64,000 nucleotides of DNA from Flavobacterium psychrophilum (lineage in GTDB: Bacteria; Bacteroidota; Bacteroidia; Flavobacteriales; Flavobacteriaceae), in NCBI GenBank assembly GCA_945872245.1, contig CAMBZB010000002.1, forward strand, positions 54,091 to 118,090. Reading direction: 5' to 3'. Shown one piece after another: positions 52,593 through 62,051 of this stretch (position 1 is the first letter of the stretch; each line of letters starts with the position of its first letter). The notes beneath the pieces are model-generated. The model saw only the letters and a list, made by a program, of their open reading frames with translations. It was not told the DNA's origin and did no database searches. A program made the position numbers and the translations under genes.

Positions 52593-52739
52593 TACTAACT
52601 TTTTTATTTTAGGCATGACAACTACATAGTTTGCTAAATTTATTTTTGAAATAGTACCGAAAGCACCATTTTCTTTTTCAAATTTTGTAAGAGAAAAAAA
52701 ATACTGATAAGTTTAAATAAGAATTGTTAATTTAGTACT

Positions 52740-53504
52740 ATGAAAACAAGGAAAAGTAACATAGTTTTAATTGAGGACGATCTAGCTTTAGGCAGTCTGA
52801 TTATGGAATTATTACTTTTGAATGATTTCAATGTAAACTGGTTTGTCGATGGAATGAAAGCAATTGATCATTTAAAAACAAATATGCCAGACATTATTAT
52901 TAGTGATATGATGATGCCTATTATGAATGGAGAGCAGTTGTATATGAATATTCGAAAAAACATTGAATTTAGTACTGTTCCTTTTGTTATTATTACCGCC
53001 AATATGGATGATGAGGTGAAATATAGACAGTTGGAGAACGGAGTAAATGATTATATAATGAAGCCCTTTCAAACAAAAGAATTGATTTTTAAAATCAGGA
53101 ATCTTTTACAGTTTAAAAAAAATATTGAAAAAAAAATCAAGCCAGATCCTTTCTCAAAAGTTAGCATACGATTATCTGGAATAGATTTTTTATCATCAGT
53201 AAATGACATTTTATTGAAGGATATGAAATCAAAAATTGGTGTCGATGAATTGGCAAAAGAGCTTTTTATCAGTAGATCTTCACTAGATAAAAGGATTAGA
53301 AAGCTTTCTAATAAAAACATATCCCAATATATTAGAGAGTTTAAATTGCAATATGCAATTAAACTTATTGATTTAGGGGAAAAAAACGTTCAGTTTTTAG
53401 TAGATGAAACGGGATTTAATTCGTTTTCTTATTTTTCAACAAGTTTCAAATCCTATGTTGGTCTTACTACTCGGGATTATATTAAATCAATTAAAAGAAG
53501 GTAG
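52740..53504 (+). CDS. response regulator with AraC-type DNA-binding domain
   Basis: 254 residues. Receiver domain 6-122 with acidic pair Asp13/Asp14 (IEDD), phospho-acceptor Asp56 (IISDMMMP), Thr86 and Lys108 (YIMKPF). After a lysine-rich linker an AraC/XylS helix-turn-helix domain fills 155-254 (VDELAKELFISRSSLDKRIRKLS, AIKLIDLGEKNVQFLVDETGFNSFSYFSTSFKSYVG). The arrangement equals the C-terminal end of hybrid two-component systems, but without a sensor. The convergent histidine kinase next door is a possible partner. No perfect promoter is seen. Confidence 0.88.
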   Translation: MKTRKSNIVLIEDDLALGSLIMELLLLNDFNVNWFVDGMKAIDHLKTNMPDIIISDMMMPIMNGEQLYMNIRKNIEFSTVPFVIITANMDDEVKYRQLENGVNDYIMKPFQTKELIFKIRNLLQFKKNIEKKIKPDPFSKVSIRLSGIDFLSSVNDILLKDMKSKIGVDELAKELFISRSSLDKRIRKLSNKNISQYIREFKLQYAIKLIDLGEKNVQFLVDETGFNSFSYFSTSFKSYVGLTTRDYIKSIKRR

Positions 53505-53648
53505 CTTAAAGGAATTTATTTTAGTCTATCAGTAAAATTAATTTGTTTTTGTTTCTCATGCAAATAAAGGGTCACATAAAATTTCTAGGGATTAGGTAAT
53601 TTTTTTTCATCTTTTGTAATCAAAAATAAATATTTTTTTTCCACCATA

Positions 53649-56036
53649 TTAAACCTTTAGGGCAGGAAATATCAATCTTACTTTTGTTCCTTTTCCCAAA
53701 AGACTTTCTAATTGGATTTTGCCTGAATTTTTTTCAGTAAATGTTTTTACAATATAAAGACCTAGGCCTGTTCCCGGAATACCATTGGTGTTCTTTGCCC
53801 TAAAAAAAGTATTGAATAGTTTGTGTTGCTCTTCTTCCGGAATGCCTATTCCAAAGTCAATAATTTCAATGGTAACTTCTGATGATTTTGCGATAAGATT
53901 TAAAATAATACCTCCTGATTCTTCTGAATATTTAAAAGCATTATTCAATAAATTAAAAATGGAGTATTCCATTAGGTTTCTGTCAGCTAAGACATCAAAA
54001 TTGTCCCCTTTAAATAGTGTTTGCACTCTGTTGCCGTTGTTTTGACTGTAAAAACTAGTTTCAATTACATCAAGGCATAGTTGCTTTAAATTAAATTTAA
54101 CAGGGTTAAAATTAGTTTTTCCAGCATCATTTTTTGAAATTGTCAACACTGAATTCATCAACTCAACTATTCTGTCAATTTCCCCAGTGATTGTATTTAA
54201 TTGTTTTTCTAAACGATGTTTTTTTTCAAAAGTAAGCCCTTCAAGATAAATAGAGATCAGTTCGACGCTTGCCCTAATGGTGGTCATTGGAGTTCTAAAT
54301 TCATGGGAAATGGTCGAAACTAAATTAGATCGTAATTCGTTTAGCTCTCTCTGTTTTAACAATGTTTTTTCGATAACTTCCTCTTCTTCTTTCCTTGAGG
54401 TTATATCCCGGCTACTAGACTGGAATCCTGTTTTTATGTCTTTTTCTTTCACAATATTTGCCTTTGTTTCTAACCAAATATAGCTTCCGTCTTTATTTTT
54501 AAATCGGGCAATAGCGGTTTTATTTACTTTTTCATCAATAAAATCGGCAAATATATCCTTAAGGTGTTTTAAATCTTCGGGGTGAGCATAATCTAAAGGG
54601 GATTTTCCCTCCATTTCTTCAGGATTGTATCCCAAGATGTTTATTACGGAAGGTGAAATATATTGAAAAGATGTATCTAAATTATGTAAACAGATTAAAT
54701 CGACCGAGTTTTCCGCCAGAAATCGGTACCTATTTTTAGCCTCGTTAAGTTGAATGGCCTTGTTTTTATTGGTTTCTTTAATTAATAGTTCGTTTTGTAG
54801 TTCTATTTGTTTTCTTTCGGTGATGTCTACTCCAAATCCAATCATCATTTCAAAAGTACCATCTTTATCATAAATCGGATTTAATTTTCGAGTATGATAG
54901 GATGTTAATCCTGTATTTAGGCTATTGATGCTGTCTTCCCATTCAATCAAAGTTTTTGATTCTAAAGCTTCTGAAAACTTTTTTCTTCTATTTTTTGCTG
55001 AAGAATCATCTCTTCCAGTATGTTTTGCATATTCAAAATCATCTTTCCCTACAATAAATTCCCGAAGGTCTTTGTCTTTTATGGCAGCTAGATTCAAATA
55101 GAGGTACTTATGATTCTGATCAAAAACCGCTACATCTGTTGGGATTTGATTTAGGATTTTTTCGTAAAATTCTTTTTGTTGTAGATTTTTTTGTTCTATG
55201 TTAAAATGCTCAGTGACATCTCTACAATTTCCAATATAAATTAATTTTCCGTCTTTTTCGGATAGTTTTATAGTGGAGGTATGCCATACATAATGTCCGT
55301 CTTTATGCAGGATTCTATATGTTATTTCGTTTTCAATCCCCTCTGTCTCGATTGTTTTGTTCAAAAAAGCAGTGACCATTTCCAGATCTTTAGGGTGCAA
55401 AAATATGCTATTGCTTCTCCCTATAACTTCGTCAACTTCATAGCCAAGGAGAGTTTTCCAATTTTTCGATACATCTATAATAATTCCATCCCGATCAAGT
55501 TCATAAAATATTTCTTTTGAATTGTCAATGAATAATTGAAATTGGTTTTCTTTCTCCTGTATTTTGTTTAATAAGGATTCATTCTTTTCAAACTGTTCTA
55601 ATTTGAATTTAATTTGTTTGGCAGAATACTCTAAAGTTTTTAACTGAACCGCCGAAAGTTCTTTGGATTTTATGTCAAGAATACATATTGTCCCGATAAC
55701 CAAATTTTCATCATTGAGTATGGGGATTCCAGCAAAAAAATCGAAGTCAAATTCCGAAAGATTTGATTTTTCCGACTGACGTTTGAGGTCTTTTTTTAGG
55801 TCTGAGATTGTAAAAAAGGCACCTTGTTCAATGATATTCTGGTTGTATGATAATATATTTTCTGGAATTGTTAAAAACTCAAATCCTATTTTAGAAATAT
55901 TTAATTGATTTCTCGAGTCAAGGAATGTTATAAATGCATAAGGGACTTCGCAAATTGCTGAAACAAATGATAAAGTATCATTAAACTCATGTTTGAAATC
56001 TAGCGGTTCAGATGATTTGCAAGTTTCTAGATTCAT
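53649..56036 (-). CDS. GAF/triple-PAS sensor histidine kinase
   Basis: 795 residues, no clear membrane helix, so probably cytoplasmic. GAF domain at about 10-155, then three PAS domains (about 170-285, 290-415 and 430-550; each ends in a DVTE or DITxRK motif). HisKA with phospho-acceptor His578 (TISHEFRTPM) and an HATPase domain (NNAFKYSEE, DFGIGIPEE, GIPGTGLGLYIVK). Senses unknown cytoplasmic signals, perhaps redox, light or small molecules through PAS. No receiver domain attached. Convergent with the AraC-type regulator. Confidence 0.9.
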   Translation of the reverse strand: MNLETCKSSEPLDFKHEFNDTLSFVSAICEVPYAFITFLDSRNQLNISKIGFEFLTIPENILSYNQNIIEQGAFFTISDLKKDLKRQSEKSNLSEFDFDFFAGIPILNDENLVIGTICILDIKSKELSAVQLKTLEYSAKQIKFKLEQFEKNESLLNKIQEKENQFQLFIDNSKEIFYELDRDGIIIDVSKNWKTLLGYEVDEVIGRSNSIFLHPKDLEMVTAFLNKTIETEGIENEITYRILHKDGHYVWHTSTIKLSEKDGKLIYIGNCRDVTEHFNIEQKNLQQKEFYEKILNQIPTDVAVFDQNHKYLYLNLAAIKDKDLREFIVGKDDFEYAKHTGRDDSSAKNRRKKFSEALESKTLIEWEDSINSLNTGLTSYHTRKLNPIYDKDGTFEMMIGFGVDITERKQIELQNELLIKETNKNKAIQLNEAKNRYRFLAENSVDLICLHNLDTSFQYISPSVINILGYNPEEMEGKSPLDYAHPEDLKHLKDIFADFIDEKVNKTAIARFKNKDGSYIWLETKANIVKEKDIKTGFQSSSRDITSRKEEEEVIEKTLLKQRELNELRSNLVSTISHEFRTPMTTIRASVELISIYLEGLTFEKKHRLEKQLNTITGEIDRIVELMNSVLTISKNDAGKTNFNPVKFNLKQLCLDVIETSFYSQNNGNRVQTLFKGDNFDVLADRNLMEYSIFNLLNNAFKYSEESGGIILNLIAKSSEVTIEIIDFGIGIPEEEQHKLFNTFFRAKNTNGIPGTGLGLYIVKTFTEKNSGKIQLESLLGKGTKVRLIFPALKV

Positions 56037-56295
56037 TTTAAAAGTGTTGAAAATAATTTTGTTATTTTAAGATATAAGAATGTAAAAATACTATTTAATT
56101 TATTATGGGATAATACTTTGGCTATTTAAAAAGTCAATATAAATACCAAAACATCAAAACAGAATTTATAGCATAATTTTTTTATTAAAATTATTTTACA
56201 TTCGGATTTCTTTATTGATCGAGTTTTAAATTTAATTCCAATAAATAATTTAGTCAAGCTAAACTTTGTAACTTTGGCATTCAAAAATAGACAAA

Positions 56296-58272
56296 TTGAT
56301 TTCAAAAGCTACCATTGACACTGTTTTCGAAACCGCTCGAGTTGAGGAGGTTATTGGCGATTTCGTGCAATTAAAACGCGCCGGTAGTAACTTCAAAGGA
56401 TTAAGTCCGTTTTCGGATGAGCGCTCCCCCTCGTTTATGGTGTCGCCCGCTAAGGGGATTTGGAAAGATTTTAGTTCCGGAAAGGGAGGCAATGCTGTCG
56501 CTTTTTTGATGGAGCATTCTCATTTTACCTATCCGGAATCCATTCGGTATTTGGCCAAAAAATACAATATAGAAATTGAAGAAACCGAACAGACCGATGA
56601 GGAAAAGGCGAATACGGATGTTCGCGAGAGTATGTATTTGGTTTCTGAATTTGCAAAAGAGTTTTTTCACAATACCCTTTTACATTCAGAAGAAGGAAAA
56701 GCCATTGGCCTTTCTTATTTCAAAGAAAGAGGTTTTACTAATGAAACCATAAAGAAATTTGCTCTTGGCTATTCCCCTGAAACTTGGGATGCCTTTACCA
56801 AAGAAGCCTTGGGCAAAGGGTATAAATTGGAGTTTCTAGAAGCTACTGGATTGACAATCCCGAAGGAGGATAGGCCATTTGACCGCTTCAAAGGACGGGT
56901 AATGTTCCCTATACAAAGCATGTCGGGAAGGATTTTAGGGTTTGGCGGAAGAATCCTGGGAAATGATAAAAAGGCGGCAAAATACCTCAATTCACCCGAA
57001 AGTGATATTTACCATAAAAGCAAGGTTTTGTATGGGATTTTCCATGCAAAGCAAGCTATTGCTAAACAAAATAATTGCTATTTGGTGGAAGGCTACACCG
57101 ATGTAATCCAGTTCAATCAAGCCGGAATAGAAAACGTAGTGGCTTCCTCAGGTACGGCCTTGACCCCAGACCAAATCCGATTAATTAATAGGTTGACCAA
57201 AAATATAACTGTTCTTTTTGACGGTGATGCTGCCGGACTTCGCGCTTCGGTTCGAGGAATCGATTTGATTCTGGAGGAAGGAATGAACGTAAAAGTATGT
57301 GCTTTCCCCGATGGTGAAGATCCTGATAGTTTTGCCAAGAAAACTCCCTACGAAGAATTGGTTAAATATCTAGAGGAAAATTCCAAAGATTTTATCCAGT
57401 TTAAAGCTTCGTTGTTGATGAATGATGCGAAAAACGACCCGATAAAAAAAGCGGATTTAATTCGGGATATGGTGGTTAGTATTTCGAAAATTCCGGATAG
57501 AATTCAAAGAGAAATCTATATTCAGGAATGTTCCCGAATTATGGATATTTCCGAGCAAGTGCTCATAAGTACCTTAGCACAATTAGTCAAAAAGGATATT
57601 TCCGACATTGGAAAAAAACAAAAACAAGAGCAAAAAGCCTTTGAAGTTGTAAAAAATGAAGTTCCAATTCAGGTCGAAAAAATCGACATTCTCTATGGAT
57701 TGGAACGAAAAATTATAGAAATACTTTTGTTGTATGGAAATAGGACGGAAGAATTTGAAGATGTGCTTCTGAAGGCAAATGAAGAAGGGGAAATTGAGAA
57801 TTTTGTCGAAAAGAAAGTATGCAAGGTTTACCAAAGAATATTTTTAAGTTTACAGGAAGACGAAGTAGAGCTAGCAAATCCTTTATTTCGAGATATCTTT
57901 ACTAATTTGATAGCCTTTTTTCACGAAAATGAAAGCTTTAGTATAGAACAGTACTTAATGCATTTGCAGCCAGAATTTGCCCAGGAAGTAACTGATATTT
58001 TAATGGAGGACGAGAGGGTTATTTTGCACAATTGGGAGGGGCAAAATATTTTTCCGAAGACTAAAAACGATACTATCAGTCAATATGTATCCGAAACAAT
58101 ACTCACCTTACGTTGGTATTTGGTAGATAAAATCATTGAAGAAATAAAAGGCTCCGTATCAACAGAACCTGATTCTGATAATATGGAGCCTTTGTCTATG
58201 GCAATGGATTACTATAAACTAATTAATTCTTTTTCGAAAAAATTAGGAAGAGTGATGTCAAGAAATAATTAA
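56296..58272 (+). CDS. dnaG: DNA primase, zinc-ligand-less N-terminal domain
   Basis: 658 residues with a TTG start at 56296; TAACTTTG at 56269-56276 is the -7 box. Residues 1-100 align with the CHC2 zinc domain (FVQLKRAGSNFKGLSPFSDERSPSF) but all four usual ligands are replaced: Ser37, Ser40, Asp58 and Ser61 (KDFSSGKGGNAVAFLM). The TOPRIM catalytic core is normal (YLVEGYTDVIQFNQAGIENVVASSGTALT with Glu, and LFDGDAAGLRASVRG). A C-terminal helicase-binding region follows. It makes RNA primers for replication. The 3' end overlaps the convergent NarL-type regulator by four bases. Confidence 0.92.
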   Translation: MISKATIDTVFETARVEEVIGDFVQLKRAGSNFKGLSPFSDERSPSFMVSPAKGIWKDFSSGKGGNAVAFLMEHSHFTYPESIRYLAKKYNIEIEETEQTDEEKANTDVRESMYLVSEFAKEFFHNTLLHSEEGKAIGLSYFKERGFTNETIKKFALGYSPETWDAFTKEALGKGYKLEFLEATGLTIPKEDRPFDRFKGRVMFPIQSMSGRILGFGGRILGNDKKAAKYLNSPESDIYHKSKVLYGIFHAKQAIAKQNNCYLVEGYTDVIQFNQAGIENVVASSGTALTPDQIRLINRLTKNITVLFDGDAAGLRASVRGIDLILEEGMNVKVCAFPDGEDPDSFAKKTPYEELVKYLEENSKDFIQFKASLLMNDAKNDPIKKADLIRDMVVSISKIPDRIQREIYIQECSRIMDISEQVLISTLAQLVKKDISDIGKKQKQEQKAFEVVKNEVPIQVEKIDILYGLERKIIEILLLYGNRTEEFEDVLLKANEEGEIENFVEKKVCKVYQRIFLSLQEDEVELANPLFRDIFTNLIAFFHENESFSIEQYLMHLQPEFAQEVTDILMEDERVILHNWEGQNIFPKTKNDTISQYVSETILTLRWYLVDKIIEEIKGSVSTEPDSDNMEPLSMAMDYYKLINSFSKKLGRVMSRNN

Positions 58273-58898
58273 ACGATCTCTAGTGTTTTGGCCTTGTTCA
58301 CCAAGTCTACTAAATTGGTAACATTTAATTTCTGCAACAACCTTAATTTGTAAGTACTTATTGTTTTTTCGTTAAGATTTAAGATTTTAGAAATCTCATT
58401 GTTTTTTTTGCCATCGCTCAAATAACGTAAAACTTCCACTTCTCGATTTGACAATTTCCGATACAAACGCTCGCTTTTATTTTGTTTTGCAATTAAAGCA
58501 AGGTTTTTCTTGACGGTTTCATTTAGGATTATCTTTCCTTGATGGACTTTGATAATTGCCTGACCTAGAGTTTCTAGTTTTTCTTTTTTCGAGATAAAAC
58601 CTGAAACACCTGCTTTAATGGCATTTGGCGCATAAATTTGTTCCGAAAGGTCACTATAGATGATGATTTTTGTTTTTGGAAAATTTTTCAAAATTGATTT
58701 AACTTCAAAAATACTGGAAAGACCCTCCAATTCTAAATCCAAGATCAAAACATCAACCTCTTTAGTAAGTAGCACGTCTCTTACCATTAAAAAATTCCCA
58801 ACGTTGGCAACAATTGAAATGTCGTCGTGGTCTTTAAAATACGACTTTACTCCATAATGCACAACGGGATGATTATCCGCTAAACAAACTTTTATCAT
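58269..58898 (-). CDS. NarL/FixJ-type response regulator
   Basis: 209 residues. Receiver domain with Asp8 (ADNH) and phospho-acceptor Asp54 (VLILDLELEG), and a LuxR-type helix-turn-helix at about 145-205 (LSNREVEVLRYLSDGKKNNEISKILNLNEKTISTYKLRLLQKLNV). The conserved lysine appears in ISKKEKLETL. Partner kinase unknown. It lies between dnaG and nadE, a position I recall from related genomes. Confidence 0.9.
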   Translation of the reverse strand: MIKVCLADNHPVVHYGVKSYFKDHDDISIVANVGNFLMVRDVLLTKEVDVLILDLELEGLSSIFEVKSILKNFPKTKIIIYSDLSEQIYAPNAIKAGVSGFISKKEKLETLGQAIIKVHQGKIILNETVKKNLALIAKQNKSERLYRKLSNREVEVLRYLSDGKKNNEISKILNLNEKTISTYKLRLLQKLNVTNLVDLVNKAKTLEIV

Positions 58899-58985
58899 AA
58901 TGTTAGATTTTAGAAATGTTTATTTTTTAAAAAGTAAAGTTAGTGAAAATAATTCTTTAAAGCATCATAATTAATTGGAAAAATA

Positions 58986-59792
58986 CTACTTTAATTCTTC
59001 TGAAATCATACAAACCGGAATTTCCCTCATTTTGTGTTGATTGATAGTATTCAATCGTTTATAGATTTCGAAAACTGTTTTTTCTCTACCGGAGAAAACT
59101 GTTGAAGATTTCCCTTTTCCATCCTCAAGCATCGCCCATTCCAGTTCGTCATAACTGGCACCAAGTTGATCTTCGTCAGTTCTTTCGTCTCCAAACAATC
59201 CATCAGTTGGTGAGGCTTCTAAAATCGAAATGGGAATTTCTAAGAATTTACCTAAAGCAAAAACCTCCGATTTCATCAAATCTGCTATTGGGCTCAAGTC
59301 AACACCACCATCTCCATATTTTGTATAAAAACCTACTCCAAAATCCTCTACCTTGTTTCCTGTTCCTGCAACTAATAAGCCATGAATTCCTGCAAAATAA
59401 TACAACGTAGTCATTCGCAATCGGGCACGCGAATTTGCCAAAGCCAAATTTAACTTGTTTACATCAGCACTGCTTGGAACTACTTTTTTGAAATCTTCAA
59501 ACACTGAAGTCAAATCAGCTTCAATATTTTTCACATTTGGGTACCGATTTTTCAACTGCTCAATATGTTCCCTACCTCGACTAACATGACTTGGAGCCTG
59601 ATGAATAGGCATTTCTACACACAAAGTAGTTAATCCTGTTTGGGCGCATAGTGTTGAAGTAACTGCCGAATCGACGCCTCCAGAAATCCCCACAACAAAA
59701 CCGTTCACTTTTGCGTTTTCAGCATACGATTTCAACCAATTAACGATATGTGAATTCACTTTTTCAGCTTGGAGTGTACTTTTTTTAGTCAT
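58986..59792 (-). CDS. nadE: NAD synthase, ammonia-dependent
   Basis: 268 residues from ATG 59792. The frame continues upstream to a TTG at 59834, but that lies inside the -7 box. P-loop SGGVDS (37-42), later GTGNKVEDFGVGFYTKYGDGGVDLSPIADLMKSEV, the ammonia/NaAD site. There is no N-terminal nitrilase domain, so it takes free ammonia rather than glutamine. Last step of NAD synthesis. Divergent from gldB with back-to-back promoters. Confidence 0.93.
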   Translation of the reverse strand: MTKKSTLQAEKVNSHIVNWLKSYAENAKVNGFVVGISGGVDSAVTSTLCAQTGLTTLCVEMPIHQAPSHVSRGREHIEQLKNRYPNVKNIEADLTSVFEDFKKVVPSSADVNKLNLALANSRARLRMTTLYYFAGIHGLLVAGTGNKVEDFGVGFYTKYGDGGVDLSPIADLMKSEVFALGKFLEIPISILEASPTDGLFGDERTDEDQLGASYDELEWAMLEDGKGKSSTVFSGREKTVFEIYKRLNTINQHKMREIPVCMISEELK

Positions 59793-59798
59793 AATACA

Positions 59799-59839
59799 TT
59801 GAGTTTTTAAAAAGAAGGAGTTGTATATTTGCAAAAATA
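59799..59839. promoter_or_regulatory. back-to-back promoters for nadE (minus) and gldB (plus)
   Basis: Plus strand: TTG 59799-59801 and TATATTTG 59824-59831 (spacing 22). Immediately adjacent, CAAAAATA at 59832-59839 is TATTTTTG on the minus strand. The two -7 boxes touch, so only one polymerase can bind at a time. The gldB leader would be about 100 bases. Confidence 0.6.
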
Positions 59840-59937
59840 ATAATTTTAAAGACAGTATCGATTCATTTCAAACGAAGTTCACAGTGCTTGGATGAGAATT
59901 ATGATAAGTGAAATAATCAGGACTGAAAAAAATTAAA

Positions 59938-60894
59938 ATGAGAAAAATAACTTTTGCAATCGCTTTAACAATTGCTTTGATTTCTTGTGACAATAAATCA
60001 AAAGTAGAAAAATCAGTGGAAGCAATTCCGCTCGAAATCAAGGTGGAACGGTTTGACAAATTATTTTTTGAAACGCCTCCACAGGATTTGAATAAATTAA
60101 AAAAAGAATTCCCTTATTTTTTTCCATCAGGAAATGACGATAGCGTGTGGATAAATAAAATGAAAAATCCACTTTGGAGAGAATTGTATACTGAAGTTCA
60201 AAAAAAATACTCCAATTTTGAACCTGTTCAAAAAGAGCTGGAAACGCTATTGAAACGTATAAAATATTATTTTCCTCAAACTAAAACGCCCAAAGTAATT
60301 ACTGTAATCTCTGAAATGGATTATAACAATAAGGTCATTTACGCGGATAGTTTAGTGATAATCTCACTCGAATTGTATTTAGGAAAAGACCATAAATTTT
60401 ACCAATTCCCCAATTATTTGAAACAAAATTTTGAACAAAAACAGATTTTGCCCGATGTTGTTTCGAGTTTTTCAGCCCAAAAAATTCCGCCCGTCTCGGA
60501 TAACAATTTGTTGGGACAAATGATTTATTTTGGGAAACAGTTGGTTCTAAAAGACCTGCTTTTGCCAGACTACAGTGACGCTGACAAAATGGGATATATG
60601 CCCGATCAAGTGAAGTGGTGCCAAGAAAACGAAAGCTATATGTGGCGTTATTTCATAGAAAATGAATTGTTGTATAGTAATGATCAAAAATTGAATAATC
60701 GATTCATTAATCCAGCGCCATTTTCTAAGTTTTATCTCGAAATTGACAATGAATCTCCCGGAAGTGTTGGTTCTTGGATAGGCTGGCAAATCGTTCGTTC
60801 TTTCATGAAAAACAATGAAGTTTCTCTTGAGGAGTTGCTAAAAATGAATGCCAAGGAAATATTTGAAAAATCTAAATACAAACCCAAAAAATAA
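59938..60894 (+). CDS. gldB: gliding motility lipoprotein GldB
   Basis: 318 residues. Signal peptide with lipobox ALISC (Cys17), so membrane-anchored by lipid. The body matches GldB throughout: ERFDKLFFETPPQDLNKLKKEFPYFFPSG, KNPLWRELYTEVQKKYSNF, YYFPQTKTPKVITVISEMDYNNKVIYAD, LEIDNESPGSVGSWIGWQIVRSFMKNNEVSLEELL. GldB is essential for gliding in Flavobacterium and is part of the machinery linked to T9SS, although its exact action is unclear. Its stop overlaps the gldC start (TAATG). Confidence 0.92.
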   Translation: MRKITFAIALTIALISCDNKSKVEKSVEAIPLEIKVERFDKLFFETPPQDLNKLKKEFPYFFPSGNDDSVWINKMKNPLWRELYTEVQKKYSNFEPVQKELETLLKRIKYYFPQTKTPKVITVISEMDYNNKVIYADSLVIISLELYLGKDHKFYQFPNYLKQNFEQKQILPDVVSSFSAQKIPPVSDNNLLGQMIYFGKQLVLKDLLLPDYSDADKMGYMPDQVKWCQENESYMWRYFIENELLYSNDQKLNNRFINPAPFSKFYLEIDNESPGSVGSWIGWQIVRSFMKNNEVSLEELLKMNAKEIFEKSKYKPKK

Positions 60895-61247
60895 TGCCAA
60901 ATACTAACAAATCAGAGATTATATTAAGCATAGAATTGGATGAAAATCGAGTTCCGGAAAAATTAATGTGGACAGCCACCGAAGGAGGAATAAATGCAGA
61001 AGAAGCAAAATCCTTTATGCTCTCAGTTTGGGACGGCAATGAAAAATCAACAAAATGTATCGAATTATGGACTAAGGATATGCCTGTTGACGAAATGAAA
61101 ATTTTCTTTCACCAAACTTTGACTTCCATGACTGAAACTTTTCAAAGAGCAACTGGAGATCAAAAAATGACCGATACCATGAAGGATTTTTGTGATTATT
61201 TCGCAGAAAAATTGGAGTTGAATAATATACCCCCAAATAGCATTTAG
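60894..61247 (+). CDS. gldC: gliding motility protein GldC
   Basis: 117 residues with no signal peptide, so cytoplasmic. Sequence matches GldC (SEIILSIELDENRVPEKLMWTATEGGINAEEAKSFMLSVWDG, MPVDEMKIFFHQTLTSM, FCDYFAEKLEL). In Flavobacterium johnsoniae GldC improves but is not strictly required for gliding. Translationally coupled to gldB. A terminator stem begins inside its last codons. Confidence 0.92.
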   Translation: MPNTNKSEIILSIELDENRVPEKLMWTATEGGINAEEAKSFMLSVWDGNEKSTKCIELWTKDMPVDEMKIFFHQTLTSMTETFQRATGDQKMTDTMKDFCDYFAEKLELNNIPPNSI

Positions 61248-61266
61248 CTTTTTGGGGGTAGTTTAT
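61228..61266 (+). terminator. terminator overlapping the gldC stop codon
   Basis: TACCCCCAAA at 61228-61237 pairs with TTTGGGGGTA at 61251-61260; the stop codon lies in the loop. TTTATT follows. Confidence 0.7.
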
Positions 61267-61287
61267 TATTTTAGTAACAATAGTAAA

Positions 61288-61863
61288 TTATAGCAGTAAT
61301 ATTAATAACAACCATGCCCCTGAACCTATTCCATAACTTTTCCAAATTTTATTTTTTTTAATTTTATGCGCTTTTTCATTATAAGCAACATTATATGAAA
61401 TGTTTTTCATTAATTCTGAATCTTTAAAATTTAAATTTTCAACTTTAGGTTCTGAAGATGAACAAGCTATAGCTGGAATAAGTCCTAAGATAGGTGATGT
61501 TAACACAGATGTTACTCCTGTCCAAACCCTTCCTGAATTTTGACCGTTATAATACGATACTGCATCTTTTGTTCCTTGAAGTGCCATCGCTTCATTACTT
61601 AAATTTTCTTTTTTGTCATTTTTTTCGATGTTATAAACATCTTTTGTTCCATTTTTATAACGAGTCATTAATACATCAGATTTTAAGATTGTAAATGATG
61701 GACCATCAACATTATCCATTTTTTTGTATTTTATATCAGTAAGTCCTACTTCAATTATTTTTGCATTAATATCTTCTCCTGACTTCAAAGTGATAAGATC
61801 TTGCGAAAAGCAAGAAATTATTGTTAAGAAGGTAATTACTATTGTCATTCCAGTTTTTTTCAT
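61288..61863 (-). CDS. hypothetical secreted protein with C-terminal membrane helix
   Basis: 191 residues. Signal peptide MKKTGMTIVITFLTIISCFSQ. Residues 22-75 carry a small domain of the form DLITLKSGEDINAKIIEVGLTDIKYKKMDNVDGPSFTILKSDVLMTRYKNG, a pattern I recognise from many Bacteroidota proteins of unknown function. A middle region SGRVWTGVTSVLTSPILGLIPAIACSSSEP looks membrane-like or glycine/serine-rich, and a second hydrophobic helix ends the protein (SGAWLLLILLL). Role unknown. It converges with gldC and diverges from the XRE regulator; codon use is slightly more AT-rich than neighbours. Confidence 0.7.
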   Translation of the reverse strand: MKKTGMTIVITFLTIISCFSQDLITLKSGEDINAKIIEVGLTDIKYKKMDNVDGPSFTILKSDVLMTRYKNGTKDVYNIEKNDKKENLSNEAMALQGTKDAVSYYNGQNSGRVWTGVTSVLTSPILGLIPAIACSSSEPKVENLNFKDSELMKNISYNVAYNEKAHKIKKNKIWKSYGIGSGAWLLLILLL

Positions 61864-62028
61864 TTAATATTGATTTTTGGTTTCTACTCGTATGGTTTTT
61901 CGATAACACCCCGTTTTTTAAAATGGTCTCTGGTTTCCATTGTTAGCTAAGCAAATTTAGTTTTACAAATTCTGATATTTGATAAGTATTTCTTTTAAAT
62001 AATATACAATACCTATAAATAATTTTTT

Positions 62029-62036
62029 TACATTTG
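62029..62036 (+). promoter_or_regulatory. -7 box of the XRE regulator
   Basis: TACATTTG; the in-frame TTG at 62034 lies inside it, so the start is the ATG at 62052. Confidence 0.45.
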
Positions 62037-62051
62037 AAAAAAATAAGAAAG

